A stretch of DNA of 64,000 nt, taken from Rhodovibrio salinarum DSM 9154 (GTDB taxonomy: Bacteria > Pseudomonadota > Alphaproteobacteria > Kiloniellales > Rhodovibrionaceae). The position numbers were made by a program, and so were the translations under genes. The stretch lies in NCBI RefSeq assembly GCF_000515255.1, contig NZ_KI911559.1, forward strand, positions 3,518,693 through 3,582,692. Direction: 5' to 3'. The notes beneath the pieces were generated by a model that did not search any database, was not told the DNA's origin, and saw only the letters and a program-made list of their open reading frames with translations. The number at the start of each line of letters is the position of its first letter. The stretch's first letter is position 1. Shown piece by piece: positions 44,577 to 53,076 of the stretch.

Positions 44577-45045
44577 AGTCGTTCTCCCGGGTGACCTTCG
44601 GTTCATCGAGATTAAGGTTGCTCCGATACCTTAGAATAAATTCAATTTCGTCTTTGCAGCCTGCCGATACGTCATTTTTGAATTTCGCTAAGACAATCAG
44701 AATGATCTTTGGCTGAACAAACCAACCAAAAAGGCGAACGCTATGACGTTCTGGCTTCGTTTTTAGTTCCCATATGCCGTTTTTCTTGGGCGCCAACCGT
44801 CGTACGTGCGCTCCCTCAAAGAGTAACGAGCCTGCAGACCATTCATCTAACAACGCCCTAACGTTCTGGAACGAGTGCTCGTTCGGTCCGTCTTTTCCAA
44901 GTTCCTGGGACGAGAAACACCACTCGTAGGCGGATGGGTCCATGTATGCGATCCGGTGTATCTGTTCATCCGGATCCAACCTGGGCTCAAACCGCTCTAG
45001 CGTGCCCTCGTCCCATAGATCATAGAGTGTTGGCACAAGTGTCAA
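44554..45045 (-). CDS. HigB/RelE-like toxin candidate with N-terminal extension
   Basis: The open frame is up to 163 residues. The second half (about 80-145) looks like the Gp49/HigB RelE-type fold: RRLAPKKNGIWELKTKPERH, VRLFGWFVQPKIILIVLAKF and FKNDVSAGCKDEIEF, with the lysine/arginine-rich positions expected of ribosome-dependent mRNA interferases. The nominal start is a TTG at 45045 that coincides with a TTGACA -35 element, so the real start is probably downstream, for example ATG 44943 (about 129 residues). The first part is not recognised. Paired with an XRE gene, it fits a type II toxin-antitoxin module. Confidence 0.6.
   Translation of the reverse strand: MTLVPTLYDLWDEGTLERFEPRLDPDEQIHRIAYMDPSAYEWCFSSQELGKDGPNEHSFQNVRALLDEWSAGSLLFEGAHVRRLAPKKNGIWELKTKPERHSVRLFGWFVQPKIILIVLAKFKNDVSAGCKDEIEFILRYRSNLNLDEPKVTRENDYASLVQV
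45019..45045 (-). promoter_or_regulatory. sigma-70 type promoter of the toxin-antitoxin unit
   Basis: The minus strand has TTGACA (45045-45040) and TATGAT (45024-45019) with a 15-base spacer, close to consensus except for the short spacing. If used, transcription begins near 45012, inside the longest open frame, which argues for a later toxin start. Confidence 0.45.
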
Positions 45046-45084
45046 CCGCCAAAGTTGAAGTTTGGTAAAAACGCAACTGTCAAA

Positions 45085-45384
45085 TTATAGTCGGCGTTCA
45101 CGCGCCAACCAGTCCGGCAGCCTCACCCAGATCACCCCGGCGCCGACCAGCGCAGCCATGAAAAGCACGGCGTTGATGGCCTCGCTCCCCGTGACCTGCA
45201 TGAGCGCGTACACAGCTGCGAACCATGCCACGTACACCCCAGCATCACCCATATCGCCGCTTGCTGGCTCAGCCCCATGTCGTCCCCCCGCCGAACTCAT
45301 TTCGTCCGACAAAGCTACCACCTCAACGCCTAGCTCGCGACCATCGTTCGCGCTGCGCCGGACCGGACAAGCCCGTAAGCTCAA
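45085..45384 (-). CDS. possible small membrane protein
   Basis: This open frame encodes up to 99 residues. The C-terminal 50 contain two hydrophobic segments (VYVAWFAAVYALMQVTG, then AVLFMAALVGAGVIWV) and end in a basic tail. The N-terminal half is weak, and an internal ATG (MSSAGGRHG) may be the real start. It lies between the toxin-antitoxin unit and the tRNA gene on the same strand. The family is not recognised; the call rests on the paired hydrophobic segments alone. Confidence 0.4.
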   Translation of the reverse strand: MSLRACPVRRSANDGRELGVEVVALSDEMSSAGGRHGAEPASGDMGDAGVYVAWFAAVYALMQVTGSEAINAVLFMAALVGAGVIWVRLPDWLARERRL

Positions 45385-45450
45385 GCACCGCGCTGGTACC
45401 CACGGCGCCCGCGGAAACTCAAAATTTAGCAGTTTTCCGGGAAGTAAGCG

Positions 45451-45526
45451 TGGCGTCCCCTAGGGGATTCGAACCCCTGTTACTGCCGTGAGAGGGCAGC
45501 GTCCTAGGCCACTAGACGAAGGGGAC
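45451..45526 (-). tRNA. tRNA-Glu (anticodon CTC)
   Basis: The minus strand reads GTCCCCTTCGTCTAGTGG at the 5' end, an anticodon arm CTGCC-CTCTCAC-GGCAG with anticodon CTC, a T arm with GGTTCGAATCC, and an acceptor closing with AGGGGAC, then G and an encoded CCA. The 76-base cloverleaf is complete. Its 3' end faces the lower-GC patch, a common integration site for islands. Confidence 0.97.
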
Positions 45527-45703
45527 ACCGGGCGAACGACCACCAACGGGCGGGCTCGTGTCTAGCTGGGCCGTCTCATAACGAAAAGCCCGGGGGCTTT
45601 GCAAGATGTATCTGCAAGCGGGCGACAGTTTGTCCGCGCGCTGGCCGGATTGGCCGGCGCACCCACGGCGTCCGGCCTCGGCTGTGCGGGCGCCAGCGCG
45701 CGC

Positions 45704-46762
45704 TTAGGCCGCCTGGGCGGCGTGCCGGCCGGCGGCGTTGAGCAGGGCGTCGACGTGGCCGGGCTCGCTGTTCCAGGACACGACGAGCCGTGCGGTCACA
45801 CGCGCGCTGCCCGAGTCGCCGCCCCCCCAGTAATAGAAGGTGAACCCCTCCGCGCTCAGCGCGTCCGCGACGCTCACGGGCAGCTCGCAGAACACCTCGT
45901 TCGCCTGCACCGGGTGGACCAGCGCGCAGCCCGGCAAAGCGTCCAGGCCGTCGCCCAAGCGGCGCGCCAGATCGTTGGCGTGGCCGGCGTTGAGCAGCCA
46001 GACGTCGTCGGCCAGGTAGGCCTCCAGCTGGGCGGAGATGTAGCGCATCTTGGAGAACAGATGCCCGGCCCGCTTGCGCCGGTATTCAAAGCCACGCGCC
46101 AGCTCGGGATCGAAGAACACGGCCGCTTCCGCCGCCAGGGCGCCGTTCTTGGTCGCGCCGAACGAGAGCACGTCGACGCCCGCCTTCCAGGTCAGCTCGG
46201 CCGGCGTGCAGCCGAGCGTGACCAGCGCGTTGGCGAAGCGGGCGCCGTCCATCTGCACCTTCAGGCCGTGGGCGTGCGCCACCCGCGCCAGCGCGGCAAC
46301 CTCGTCGGGCGTGTAGACCGTCCCCGCCTCCGTCGCCTGGGTCAGCGCCAGCACGTGTGGCTGCACCGCATGCACGAAGCCCGGGGTGTAGTCGGCGAGC
46401 GCTGCTTCCACCGCTTCGGGCGTCAGCTTGCCGTGTTCGCCCGCCAGCGGGATCAGCTTGGCGCCGTCGGCGAACATCTCCGGGGCGCCGCACTCGTCGG
46501 TGTTGATATGGCTCTCGCGGTGGCAATAGACCGCGCCCCAGGGCGGCGTCAGGCAGGCCAGCGTGAGTGCGTTCGTCGCCGTACCGGTCGCGACCGGGTA
46601 GGCCAGCAGGTGCGCATGCTCGAACACCGCGCGCAGGCGCGCTTGCGCGCGGTCGGTGACGGGATCGTGGCCGTAGGACATCGCCGAACCGGCATCCGCC
46701 TGGCTCAACGCCTGCAGCACCTTGGGGTGCGCACCGGAGGTGTTGTCGCTGGCGAAGTTCAT
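45704..46762 (-). CDS. ltaE: low-specificity L-threonine aldolase
   Basis: This 352-residue PLP enzyme splits threonine or allo-threonine to glycine and acetaldehyde. It has FASDNTSGAHPKVLQAL at the N-terminus, QMDGARFANALV and the PLP lysine in SFGATKNGA (K205). The ATG at 46762 overlaps the stop of the DUF6476-type gene by 4 bases; the longer frame upstream is that gene in another frame. The acetaldehyde product matches that of PhnX, but no functional link is implied. Confidence 0.88.
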   Translation of the reverse strand: MNFASDNTSGAHPKVLQALSQADAGSAMSYGHDPVTDRAQARLRAVFEHAHLLAYPVATGTATNALTLACLTPPWGAVYCHRESHINTDECGAPEMFADGAKLIPLAGEHGKLTPEAVEAALADYTPGFVHAVQPHVLALTQATEAGTVYTPDEVAALARVAHAHGLKVQMDGARFANALVTLGCTPAELTWKAGVDVLSFGATKNGALAAEAAVFFDPELARGFEYRRKRAGHLFSKMRYISAQLEAYLADDVWLLNAGHANDLARRLGDGLDALPGCALVHPVQANEVFCELPVSVADALSAEGFTFYYWGGGDSGSARVTARLVVSWNSEPGHVDALLNAAGRHAAQAA

Positions 46763-47151
46763 TGCGCGTCCTCTCGCTTTCCACCGGGGCGGATCCGACC
46801 CAATACCTGGCCGGCGACCGGGTCGACCACGACCAGCTGGTCGCAGCCATCCTGGCTGGGCCCGTCCAACCGGATCGCCAGCGTGCCGCCGCTTGGCACC
46901 GCGTCCACGATCCGGCAACTGGCGGCCATGTCCAGGTTCAGGTCACCGAATGCCTGCGTGCCCGCAGCCGAAGCCGGCCGCGGGGTCATCCCGCTGCCAC
47001 CGGCCGGCGCGGCCGTCTCCTCGGCACTCTCGGGCCCGGTCAGGCGCATGGCGATCGTGACCACCACGACCGTAAGCCCGACCGCGATCAGCACGCCCAT
47101 GCCGATGACCAGCCCCTTGAGCGCGCGCATGTTGGTATCTTGCTTCGCCAT
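46759..47151 (-). CDS. DUF6476-type small membrane protein
   Basis: This 130-residue protein has one hydrophobic segment (residues about 12-36, GLVIGMGVLIAVGLTVVVVT), a Pro/Ala-rich linker and a compact periplasmic part with two cysteines (ASCRIVDAV and DGCDQLVVV). Such a gene beside rluD is typical of alphaproteobacteria. The ATG at 47151 starts MAKQDTNMRAL. It is divergent from rluD and coupled to the threonine aldolase gene by a 4-base overlap. The role is unknown. Confidence 0.75.
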   Translation of the reverse strand: MAKQDTNMRALKGLVIGMGVLIAVGLTVVVVTIAMRLTGPESAEETAAPAGGSGMTPRPASAAGTQAFGDLNLDMAASCRIVDAVPSGGTLAIRLDGPSQDGCDQLVVVDPVAGQVLGRIRPGGKREDAQ

Positions 47152-47256
47152 GATTCCCGTGGCTGTACCTGGATAGGGCGTGAATGCCTGTTGCGTGATC
47201 GCCTGGAACAGCGGACAGTCCGCGCCCAATCCCTTGGACCCGTGAAGCCGACCGCA

Positions 47257-48315
47257 ATGACCGCCCCTCACCCTGCCGATTTCGACGCGCCAGCCGACGA
47301 CACTGCAGAGCACGGCCCAGAATCTCCGGACGCGCCGGCGGCGCCCAGTGCGGTGCACAGCGTCGAGGTCGATCCGGAAGCGGACGGCCAGCGCATCGAT
47401 CGGGTGCTGACGGCCGCCCTGCCCCAGCTGTCGCGCAGCCGGCTGCAGGCGCTGATCCAGGCGGGATGCGTCAGCGCCGATGCGCGGACGATAGCCGAGC
47501 CCAAAACCCGCGTAAAGGCGGGCCAGCGGCTGGCCGTGACCGTCCCCCCGGCCGCGCCGGCGGCGCCGGAGGGTGAGGCCATCCCGCTCGACGTCGTCTA
47601 CGAGGACGCCGCCCTGATCGTGGTCGACAAGCCTGCGGGCCTGGTCGTGCACCCCGCGCCCGGCAACGAGACCGGCACGCTGGTCAACGCCCTGATCGCG
47701 CACTGCGGCGATAGCCTGCAAGGAATCGGCGGCGAGCGGCGCCCCGGCATCGTGCACCGGCTGGATAAGGACACCAGCGGCCTGATGGTCGCCGCCAAGA
47801 CGGACGTCGCGCACCAGGCCCTGGTGGCGCAGTTCGCCGAACGCGAGATCGACCGCGCCTACCGCGCGCTGTGCTGGGGCGTACCCGATCCGGTGCGCGG
47901 CCGCCTGACCGGCGACATCGGCCGATCACCGCAGAACCGGAAGAAGATGGCCGTGGTCGAACGCGGCGGCCGGCCCGCGGCCACGCAGTACCAGGTGCTC
48001 CGCACGCTGGCCCGCGGGGCGGTTGCCGAGCTGACGTGCAAACTGGAAACCGGGCGCACCCATCAGGTCCGCGTGCACCTGGCAGAAGCCGGGCACGCCC
48101 TGCTGGGCGACCCGACCTATGGCCGCCAGCGCACCCGGGTGCTGCGTGAGTTGCCAGAGGCGGCGCAGCAGGCCGTACGAGGTTTCACCCGGCAGGCATT
48201 GCACGCCGAACGGCTGGGCTTCGCGCATCCGGACGACGGACGCTGGTGTGCCTTCGAGCGGTCGGTGCCCGAAGACTTGCAGCAAGTGATCGACGCCCTG
48301 TCCCGCGTGACTTGA
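47257..48315 (+). CDS. rluD: 23S rRNA pseudouridine synthase RluD
   Basis: This 352-residue enzyme has an N-terminal S4 domain (QRIDRVLTAALPQLSRSRLQ, about 45-64) and the catalytic Asp170 in GIVHRLDKDTSG. Later landmarks are LETGRTHQVRVHL and GDPTYG. RluD modifies helix 69 of 23S rRNA. The first 32 residues are an acidic, Ala/Pro-rich extension. The ATG at 47257 was used; GTG at 47242 is a possible earlier start. The rluD-rpoH order is conserved in alphaproteobacteria. Confidence 0.92.
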   Translation: MTAPHPADFDAPADDTAEHGPESPDAPAAPSAVHSVEVDPEADGQRIDRVLTAALPQLSRSRLQALIQAGCVSADARTIAEPKTRVKAGQRLAVTVPPAAPAAPEGEAIPLDVVYEDAALIVVDKPAGLVVHPAPGNETGTLVNALIAHCGDSLQGIGGERRPGIVHRLDKDTSGLMVAAKTDVAHQALVAQFAEREIDRAYRALCWGVPDPVRGRLTGDIGRSPQNRKKMAVVERGGRPAATQYQVLRTLARGAVAELTCKLETGRTHQVRVHLAEAGHALLGDPTYGRQRTRVLRELPEAAQQAVRGFTRQALHAERLGFAHPDDGRWCAFERSVPEDLQQVIDALSRVT

Positions 48316-48740
48316 AAGACGCGGCAGAGATTCACATATCTTGTATCCAATGCGTGGAAACACTCGGCGACGCAGGGACATTGACGCCGCGCTTTTTCCC
48401 AAAACAGCAATGCCATCAAACCCACACGACACCTAGGCGCGCACGTTGGCTCTGAGTCAACGCTGTGTTGAGCTGCATGTTCTGGACCTTGCCCGGCCAT
48501 GGGTCGTTAATTGGGGTATAATGGTCTTATAGAGCGCCGCCCTTGGCTGCCTGCGCCAGCGCGCTACGCTTGGCGAACGGCAGTCTGGAGCGAACTACGG
48601 CTCCTAGCCGGCCATGGCCTGAGATACCAGTAGGTATTCCACGGTCAGGTCTGCGCCGGTCAACCTGCGGCGTCCGATGGCCTGTGGCCCAGGGCGTCGC
48701 GGACGATACTTGGACGAACGCGTGGAGGATCAGTCGGACG
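48316..48740 (+). other. rluD-rpoH intergenic region with rpoH promoter
   Basis: The 425 bases hold no gene; the frame extending rpoH upstream to 48543 lacks a ribosome site and reads poorly. A perfect TATAAT lies at 48518-48523, but the best TTGCCC is 22 bases upstream, too far for a standard -35. If transcription starts near 48530, rpoH has a leader of about 210 bases, long enough to form temperature- or factor-sensitive structure. Confidence 0.55.
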
Positions 48741-49655
48741 ATGGCGCAACCCCAGCTTCCCACCGTTCCCAGCGAAGGCAACCTGTCGCGGTATCTCCAG
48801 GAGATCCGCAAGTTCCCGATGCTGGAGCAGAACGAAGAGTACATGCTGGCCAAGCGCTGGCGTGAGGACAACGATACCGAGGCCGCGCACAAGCTGGTGA
48901 CCAGCCACCTGCGTCTGGTCGCCAAGATCGCCATGGGCTACCGCGGCTACGGCCTGCCGCTCTCCGAGCTGATCTCGGAAGGCAACGTGGGCATGATGCA
49001 GGCGGTCAAGCGCTTCGACCCGGAGCGCGGCTTCCGGCTGGCGACCTACGCCATGTGGTGGATCCGCGCGGCGATCCAGGAGTACATCCTGCACTCCTGG
49101 TCGCTGGTGAAGATGGGCACCACGGCGGCGCAGAAGAAGCTGTTCTTCAACCTGCGCAAGCTGAAGGGCCAGATGCAGGCGATCGACGAGGGCGACCTCA
49201 ATCCCGAACAGGTCGAGACGATCTCCGAACGCCTGAACGTGCCGGAAAACGACGTCATCAACATGAACCGGCGCCTGGGCAGCCCGGACCATTCGCTGAA
49301 CGCACCGCTGCGGCAAGACGGTGACGGCGAGTGGCAGGACTGGCTGGTCGATGACGGCGAGAACCAGGAAAGCCGGCTCGCCGACAGCGAGGAGATGACC
49401 CAGCGGCGGCAACTGCTGCAGGAGGCGATGGGCGCCCTGAACGAGCGCGAACGCCACATCCTGAACGAACGCCGCCTGAAGGAGAACCCGACCACGCTGG
49501 AGGACCTGAGCCAGGAGTACGGCATCAGCCGCGAGCGCGTGCGCCAGATCGAGGTGCGCGCCTTCGAGAAGCTGCAGAAGGCGATGCGCAACGCCGCCAA
49601 GGAAGGCCGCCTGCAAAACGCCCCGCAAGCAGAGGCGCAGCAGGCCGCGCGCTAG
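48741..49655 (+). CDS. rpoH: heat-shock sigma factor RpoH (sigma-32)
   Basis: This 304-residue sigma factor directs transcription of chaperone and protease genes. Region 2 has AKIAMGYRGYGLPLSELI and YAMWWIRAAIQEYILHSWSL; the RpoH box QKKLFFNLRKLKG, which marks the family, is at about 133-145; region 4 has LSQEYGISRERVRQIEVRAF. The ATG at 48741 follows GGAGGATCAG at a rather long distance. It is followed by a strong terminator, so it appears monocistronic. Confidence 0.95.
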   Translation: MAQPQLPTVPSEGNLSRYLQEIRKFPMLEQNEEYMLAKRWREDNDTEAAHKLVTSHLRLVAKIAMGYRGYGLPLSELISEGNVGMMQAVKRFDPERGFRLATYAMWWIRAAIQEYILHSWSLVKMGTTAAQKKLFFNLRKLKGQMQAIDEGDLNPEQVETISERLNVPENDVINMNRRLGSPDHSLNAPLRQDGDGEWQDWLVDDGENQESRLADSEEMTQRRQLLQEAMGALNERERHILNERRLKENPTTLEDLSQEYGISRERVRQIEVRAFEKLQKAMRNAAKEGRLQNAPQAEAQQAAR

Positions 49656-49686
49656 CCGCAGCCGACGCTAAGCACGCAACACGCTG

Positions 49687-49724
49687 AAAGAGGGCCGGCT
49701 GTCACACGATGGCCGGCCCTCTTT
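49687..49724 (+). terminator. rho-independent terminator of rpoH
   Basis: AAAGAGGGCCGGC (49687-49699) pairs perfectly with GCCGGCCCTCTTT (49712-49724) around a 12-base loop, 31 bases after the rpoH stop. Confidence 0.88.
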
Positions 49725-49843
49725 GTATCGTCCCCTCCGCCGCCGACCACGCAGTCGTGATCCCCTGTGTTTTGGCTAACCCCTCGCGTGCGGACATATA
49801 GATGGGCAGCTTCGCGTTCACGGCTTGCAGGGAGGCTCCCGCC

Positions 49844-50338
49844 ATGATCCGCGTTTCCACCCGTGTCCGTCTGACACTGGCCGCACTCGTACTGACGGTC
49901 GTCGCCGCCTTGAGCCTGATCGGCGGCGCGCGCGCCTTCTTCGGCTCCGACGACAAGACCGCCTATTTCGCGGAAGACGGGATCGCCATCCGCGGCTACG
50001 ATCCAGTCGCCTACTTCGACCAGGGCGCGCCGGTTAAGGGCAGCGCCGAACACAGCCTGACGTGGCAGGGCGTCACCTGGCAGTTCGCCAGTGCCGCGCA
50101 CCGGCAAGCCTTCCAGGACACTCCCGAGAAGTACGCCCCGGCCTACGGCGGCTATTGCGCCTATGCGGTCGCCAAGGACCAGCTCGCCTCGATCGATCCG
50201 ACCGCCTGGCGAATCGTCGATGGCAAGCTGTACCTCAACTACTCAGCTTCCATCCAAGATACCTGGGAAGAGGACATTCCAGGCTATATCAAGCAGGCGG
50301 AGATCAACTGGCCCGACCTCGACCCAGCGCGGCAGTAA
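49844..50338 (+). CDS. YHS-domain secreted protein
   Basis: This 164-residue protein has a hydrophobic N-terminal signal or anchor (about 8-31). The YHS domain follows: IRGYDPVAYFDQGAPVKGS, WQFASAAHRQAFQ and KYAPAYGGYCAYAV. YHS domains are small, often metal-binding modules. The ATG at 49844 has GGGAGG just upstream, better than the in-frame ATG at 49802. It sits alone between rpoH and the convergent chemoreceptor gene. Confidence 0.82.
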   Translation: MIRVSTRVRLTLAALVLTVVAALSLIGGARAFFGSDDKTAYFAEDGIAIRGYDPVAYFDQGAPVKGSAEHSLTWQGVTWQFASAAHRQAFQDTPEKYAPAYGGYCAYAVAKDQLASIDPTAWRIVDGKLYLNYSASIQDTWEEDIPGYIKQAEINWPDLDPARQ

Positions 50339-50442
50339 ACTACTTGAGCCATCGCGCGGTCCCCGAACCGACCCCGATAGGCGATCCATGCCCCAGAGGT
50401 CAGTTCGGTCGATACAGTTCGCTGCGTAACCTATCGCAAGCT

Positions 50443-51933
50443 TTACCGGTTGGTCGAAAGGCTGCGGTACAGCTCGGTGCCCTCGACGGCAAGTTGACTG
50501 GCCTCGGCCACGGCACTGGAGATCGCATCCAGCTTATCGTTGGTGTCGGAGGTCGCCTGGGTCGCCTCGTTCACGCTGCTGGCCATCTCCCGGGAACTCG
50601 CGCTCTGCTCCTCGACACTGCCGGCCACGCTGGAAATGCTTTCCTCCACCGTGCCGACGGCCTTGCGGATCGCCTCCAGCCGCTCGACCACGTTGTTGGT
50701 GGTCGTCTGAGCCCGCGCGATCTCCTTGGAGATCTGGTCGGTTGCCTGCGCCGACTGGCCGGCCAGTTGCTTGACTTCCTGTGCCACCACGGCGAAGCCC
50801 TTGCCCGCCGCGCCAGCCCGCGCCGCCTCGATGGTCGCGTTCAGCGCCAGCAGGTTGGTCTGCTCGGAGATATCCCGGATCAACTCGACGATATTGTTCA
50901 TATCCTCCGCAGCCGTGGCGAGCTCGCTGGTCAAGGCGTCGGCACGCACCGTCTCCTCGCGCGCGCCTTCGACCTGCTCACGGGACTGCTGCATACTATC
51001 CGAAATCGATTCTGCCGAGCGCTGAAACTCTTCCGCCGCCGCGGCGACCGTCTGCATTGTTTCCAGACTGCGGGCCGAGGTGCCGGCGGCATCCGTCGCC
51101 TGGCTGTTAGCAGATTCGATTGCACGGACGATTTTCGACAGGTTCTGATCGACCTGCTGGCCGACTTCGCGCGCCCGCTCCCATCCGGTCACCTTCTCGG
51201 TGACATCAACGCCATATTTGATGACTTTGATAACCGCGCCATCAGGATCGAAAATCGGGTTATAGCTCGCCTCCAACCACAACGAACTGCCATCCTTTCG
51301 GATTCGCTGGAACTGACCGCTTTGAATTTTGCCAGCCGCCAGCGACTTCCAGAACCGGCGATAGTCCTCACTCTGGGCCTCTTTCTGCGTCACGAAAATC
51401 TTGTGATGCTGACCGACGAGCTCCTTTAATGTATAATCGCAAGCCTTCAGGAAATTGTCGTTGGCCCAAAGTATTTGACCATCAGTTGCAAAATGAATCA
51501 CCGCTTGCGAGCGGTTAATCGCCGCGATTTGCCCCTGCAGTTCGGCATATTCGAGCGTTGTGTCGGTCACGTCCGTGGCGAATTTGACGACCTCGATCGG
51601 TGTCTTGCCGTCCCGGCCGAAAATGGGGTTATAGGAGGCCTGCAGCCATACCAAGCCTCCCGTCTTGGACACGCGCTTGAAGAGGCCCGACTGGAACTCG
51701 CCGCGCGCCAATCTACGCCAGAACTGCCGGTAGTCGTCGCTTTTCGCCAGCGCTTCGGGGACGAACATGCGGTGGTGATGTCCCACCACCTCCGCACGGC
51801 TATAGCCGACGACGTCGAGAAAGCGCTGGTTCGCCTCCTTGATCGTGCCATCGGGTTCGAAGCGGATGATCGCCTGCGAGCGATCAAGCGCGTCGACAAT
51901 CGCCTTGGACTGGCTGTTAGCGCGCGAAAACAT
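50443..51933 (-). CDS. soluble methyl-accepting chemotaxis protein with two PAS domains
   Basis: This 496-residue protein has no membrane segment. Two PAS domains (about 15-123 and 137-245) are close copies of each other: each has DRSQAxI or NRSQAVI at its start, ASYNPIF near its end and DVT at its close. The C-terminal signalling domain carries the hairpin tip IRDISEQTNLLALNATIEAA. It should sense a cytoplasmic signal, perhaps redox or a small ligand, and pass it to CheA. I chose the ATG at 51933 (MFSRANSQSK); ATG 51954 is an alternative without a ribosome site. No che genes are nearby. Confidence 0.88.
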   Translation of the reverse strand: MFSRANSQSKAIVDALDRSQAIIRFEPDGTIKEANQRFLDVVGYSRAEVVGHHHRMFVPEALAKSDDYRQFWRRLARGEFQSGLFKRVSKTGGLVWLQASYNPIFGRDGKTPIEVVKFATDVTDTTLEYAELQGQIAAINRSQAVIHFATDGQILWANDNFLKACDYTLKELVGQHHKIFVTQKEAQSEDYRRFWKSLAAGKIQSGQFQRIRKDGSSLWLEASYNPIFDPDGAVIKVIKYGVDVTEKVTGWERAREVGQQVDQNLSKIVRAIESANSQATDAAGTSARSLETMQTVAAAAEEFQRSAESISDSMQQSREQVEGAREETVRADALTSELATAAEDMNNIVELIRDISEQTNLLALNATIEAARAGAAGKGFAVVAQEVKQLAGQSAQATDQISKEIARAQTTTNNVVERLEAIRKAVGTVEESISSVAGSVEEQSASSREMASSVNEATQATSDTNDKLDAISSAVAEASQLAVEGTELYRSLSTNR

Positions 51934-52262
51934 GAACAGGTGCCATTCCTTCATAAGCTGTACGCCGAACCGCGTCGGCCATCTAAACGATCCGGAGACC
52001 GCGACCGGCAACGCACGCAGGGCGCGCACCCAGGGCTTCCTGCTCAAAATATTGTGGCTGGAAAGTTTATTTGCCCTTAATGCGGCGCAGAATTCAGAAA
52101 AATGGTAAATTGGGCACCTTATGCCCCTGTCCCAACGTTTCTGACCGGGCGCGCCCGGAGGCATGGGCACATCTCCCCAAAAGGACACCCGGCTCCAGTT
52201 TAGGCGACCTTGCGGCGTTAATGGACGGCGGAGAAAACGCCAACAACCCGATTCGGGTCCGT
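51934..52262. other. intergenic region upstream of the chemoreceptor gene
   Basis: No gene is supported. An AT-rich stretch at about 52045-52115 probably holds the chemoreceptor promoter on the minus strand. I saw no clear terminator for the LysE gene, which ends at 52263. Confidence 0.5.
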
Positions 52263-52904
52263 CTAAAACCCCCGGCTCCACAACAGCGTGCCGGCGATCG
52301 TCCAGAGCACCAAACCGATCACCAGATCGATCCCCCGCCAGACCTTCGGCCGGGCCAGCACGGGCGAAAGCCATGCCGCGCCTGCCCCGAGGCCGACGAA
52401 CCATACCGCCGAGGCCAGGATGGCGCCGCCGGTGAACACCACGCGCTGGTCGGTGGGGAACTGACCGGCGAGGCCGCCCAGCAGCACAACGGTGTCCAAC
52501 CAGGCGTGCGGGTTCAGGATCGAGAAGCCGAGCGTGGCCGTCACGATCGCCCGGGTACTGAGGGCGTCTGGCGCATCCGCCGTGTTCAGGGTTTGAGGCT
52601 TCAGCGCGTTTTTGAGCGTCAGCCCGCCGTAGACAATCAGGAAGGTAGCACCGCCGTAGACTGCAAGTTTGGTGAGGATCGGCGAACTCGCGACCAACGA
52701 TCCCACCCCCACCGCGCCCAGCATGATCAGCGCAGAATCGCACAGTGTGCAAAGGACCACGACCAGCGCCACGTGGTGCCGGCGCAACCCCTGGCGTAGC
52801 AGGAAGGCATTCTGCGCCCCAATCGCGACGATCAGGCCAAGGCCAATGCCAAAGCCTTGCCATCCGGCACCCAGTAGCGGGAGCAGGTCGCTCAAGACGC
52901 TCAC
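52263..52904 (-). CDS. LysE/ArgO-family amino acid exporter
   Basis: This 213-residue membrane protein has about six hydrophobic segments. LIVAIGAQNAFLLRQGLRR near the N-terminus and LGFSILNPHAWLDTVVLLGG are the LysE/ArgO signatures. The family exports lysine, arginine or analogues such as canavanine. No ArgP/LysG-type regulator is adjacent. Export of excess basic amino acid would fit the guanidino genes 17 kb away, but that link is speculative. Confidence 0.88.
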   Translation of the reverse strand: MSVLSDLLPLLGAGWQGFGIGLGLIVAIGAQNAFLLRQGLRRHHVALVVVLCTLCDSALIMLGAVGVGSLVASSPILTKLAVYGGATFLIVYGGLTLKNALKPQTLNTADAPDALSTRAIVTATLGFSILNPHAWLDTVVLLGGLAGQFPTDQRVVFTGGAILASAVWFVGLGAGAAWLSPVLARPKVWRGIDLVIGLVLWTIAGTLLWSRGF

Positions 52905-53076
52905 CTCCTCAAGGAAGCCCGACCGGGCGCGATATCATCCAACAGACGTCCAACCTTGGACCAGATCGCGACATCAGGCACCGAACGCGCGACCGTGGGC
53001 GCTGTAACACGCCAAACGGGCTCGCGCCAGAATTGCGAGCCATACGTCAATCAAAAGAGCGGTCTAGCGGCGCCCG

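Noticed and set aside
48303-48345. Possible sigma-32 promoter beginning CTTGAAA near the rluD stop
   Set aside because: The downstream part fits only at a 20-base spacing and with mismatches; not convincing.
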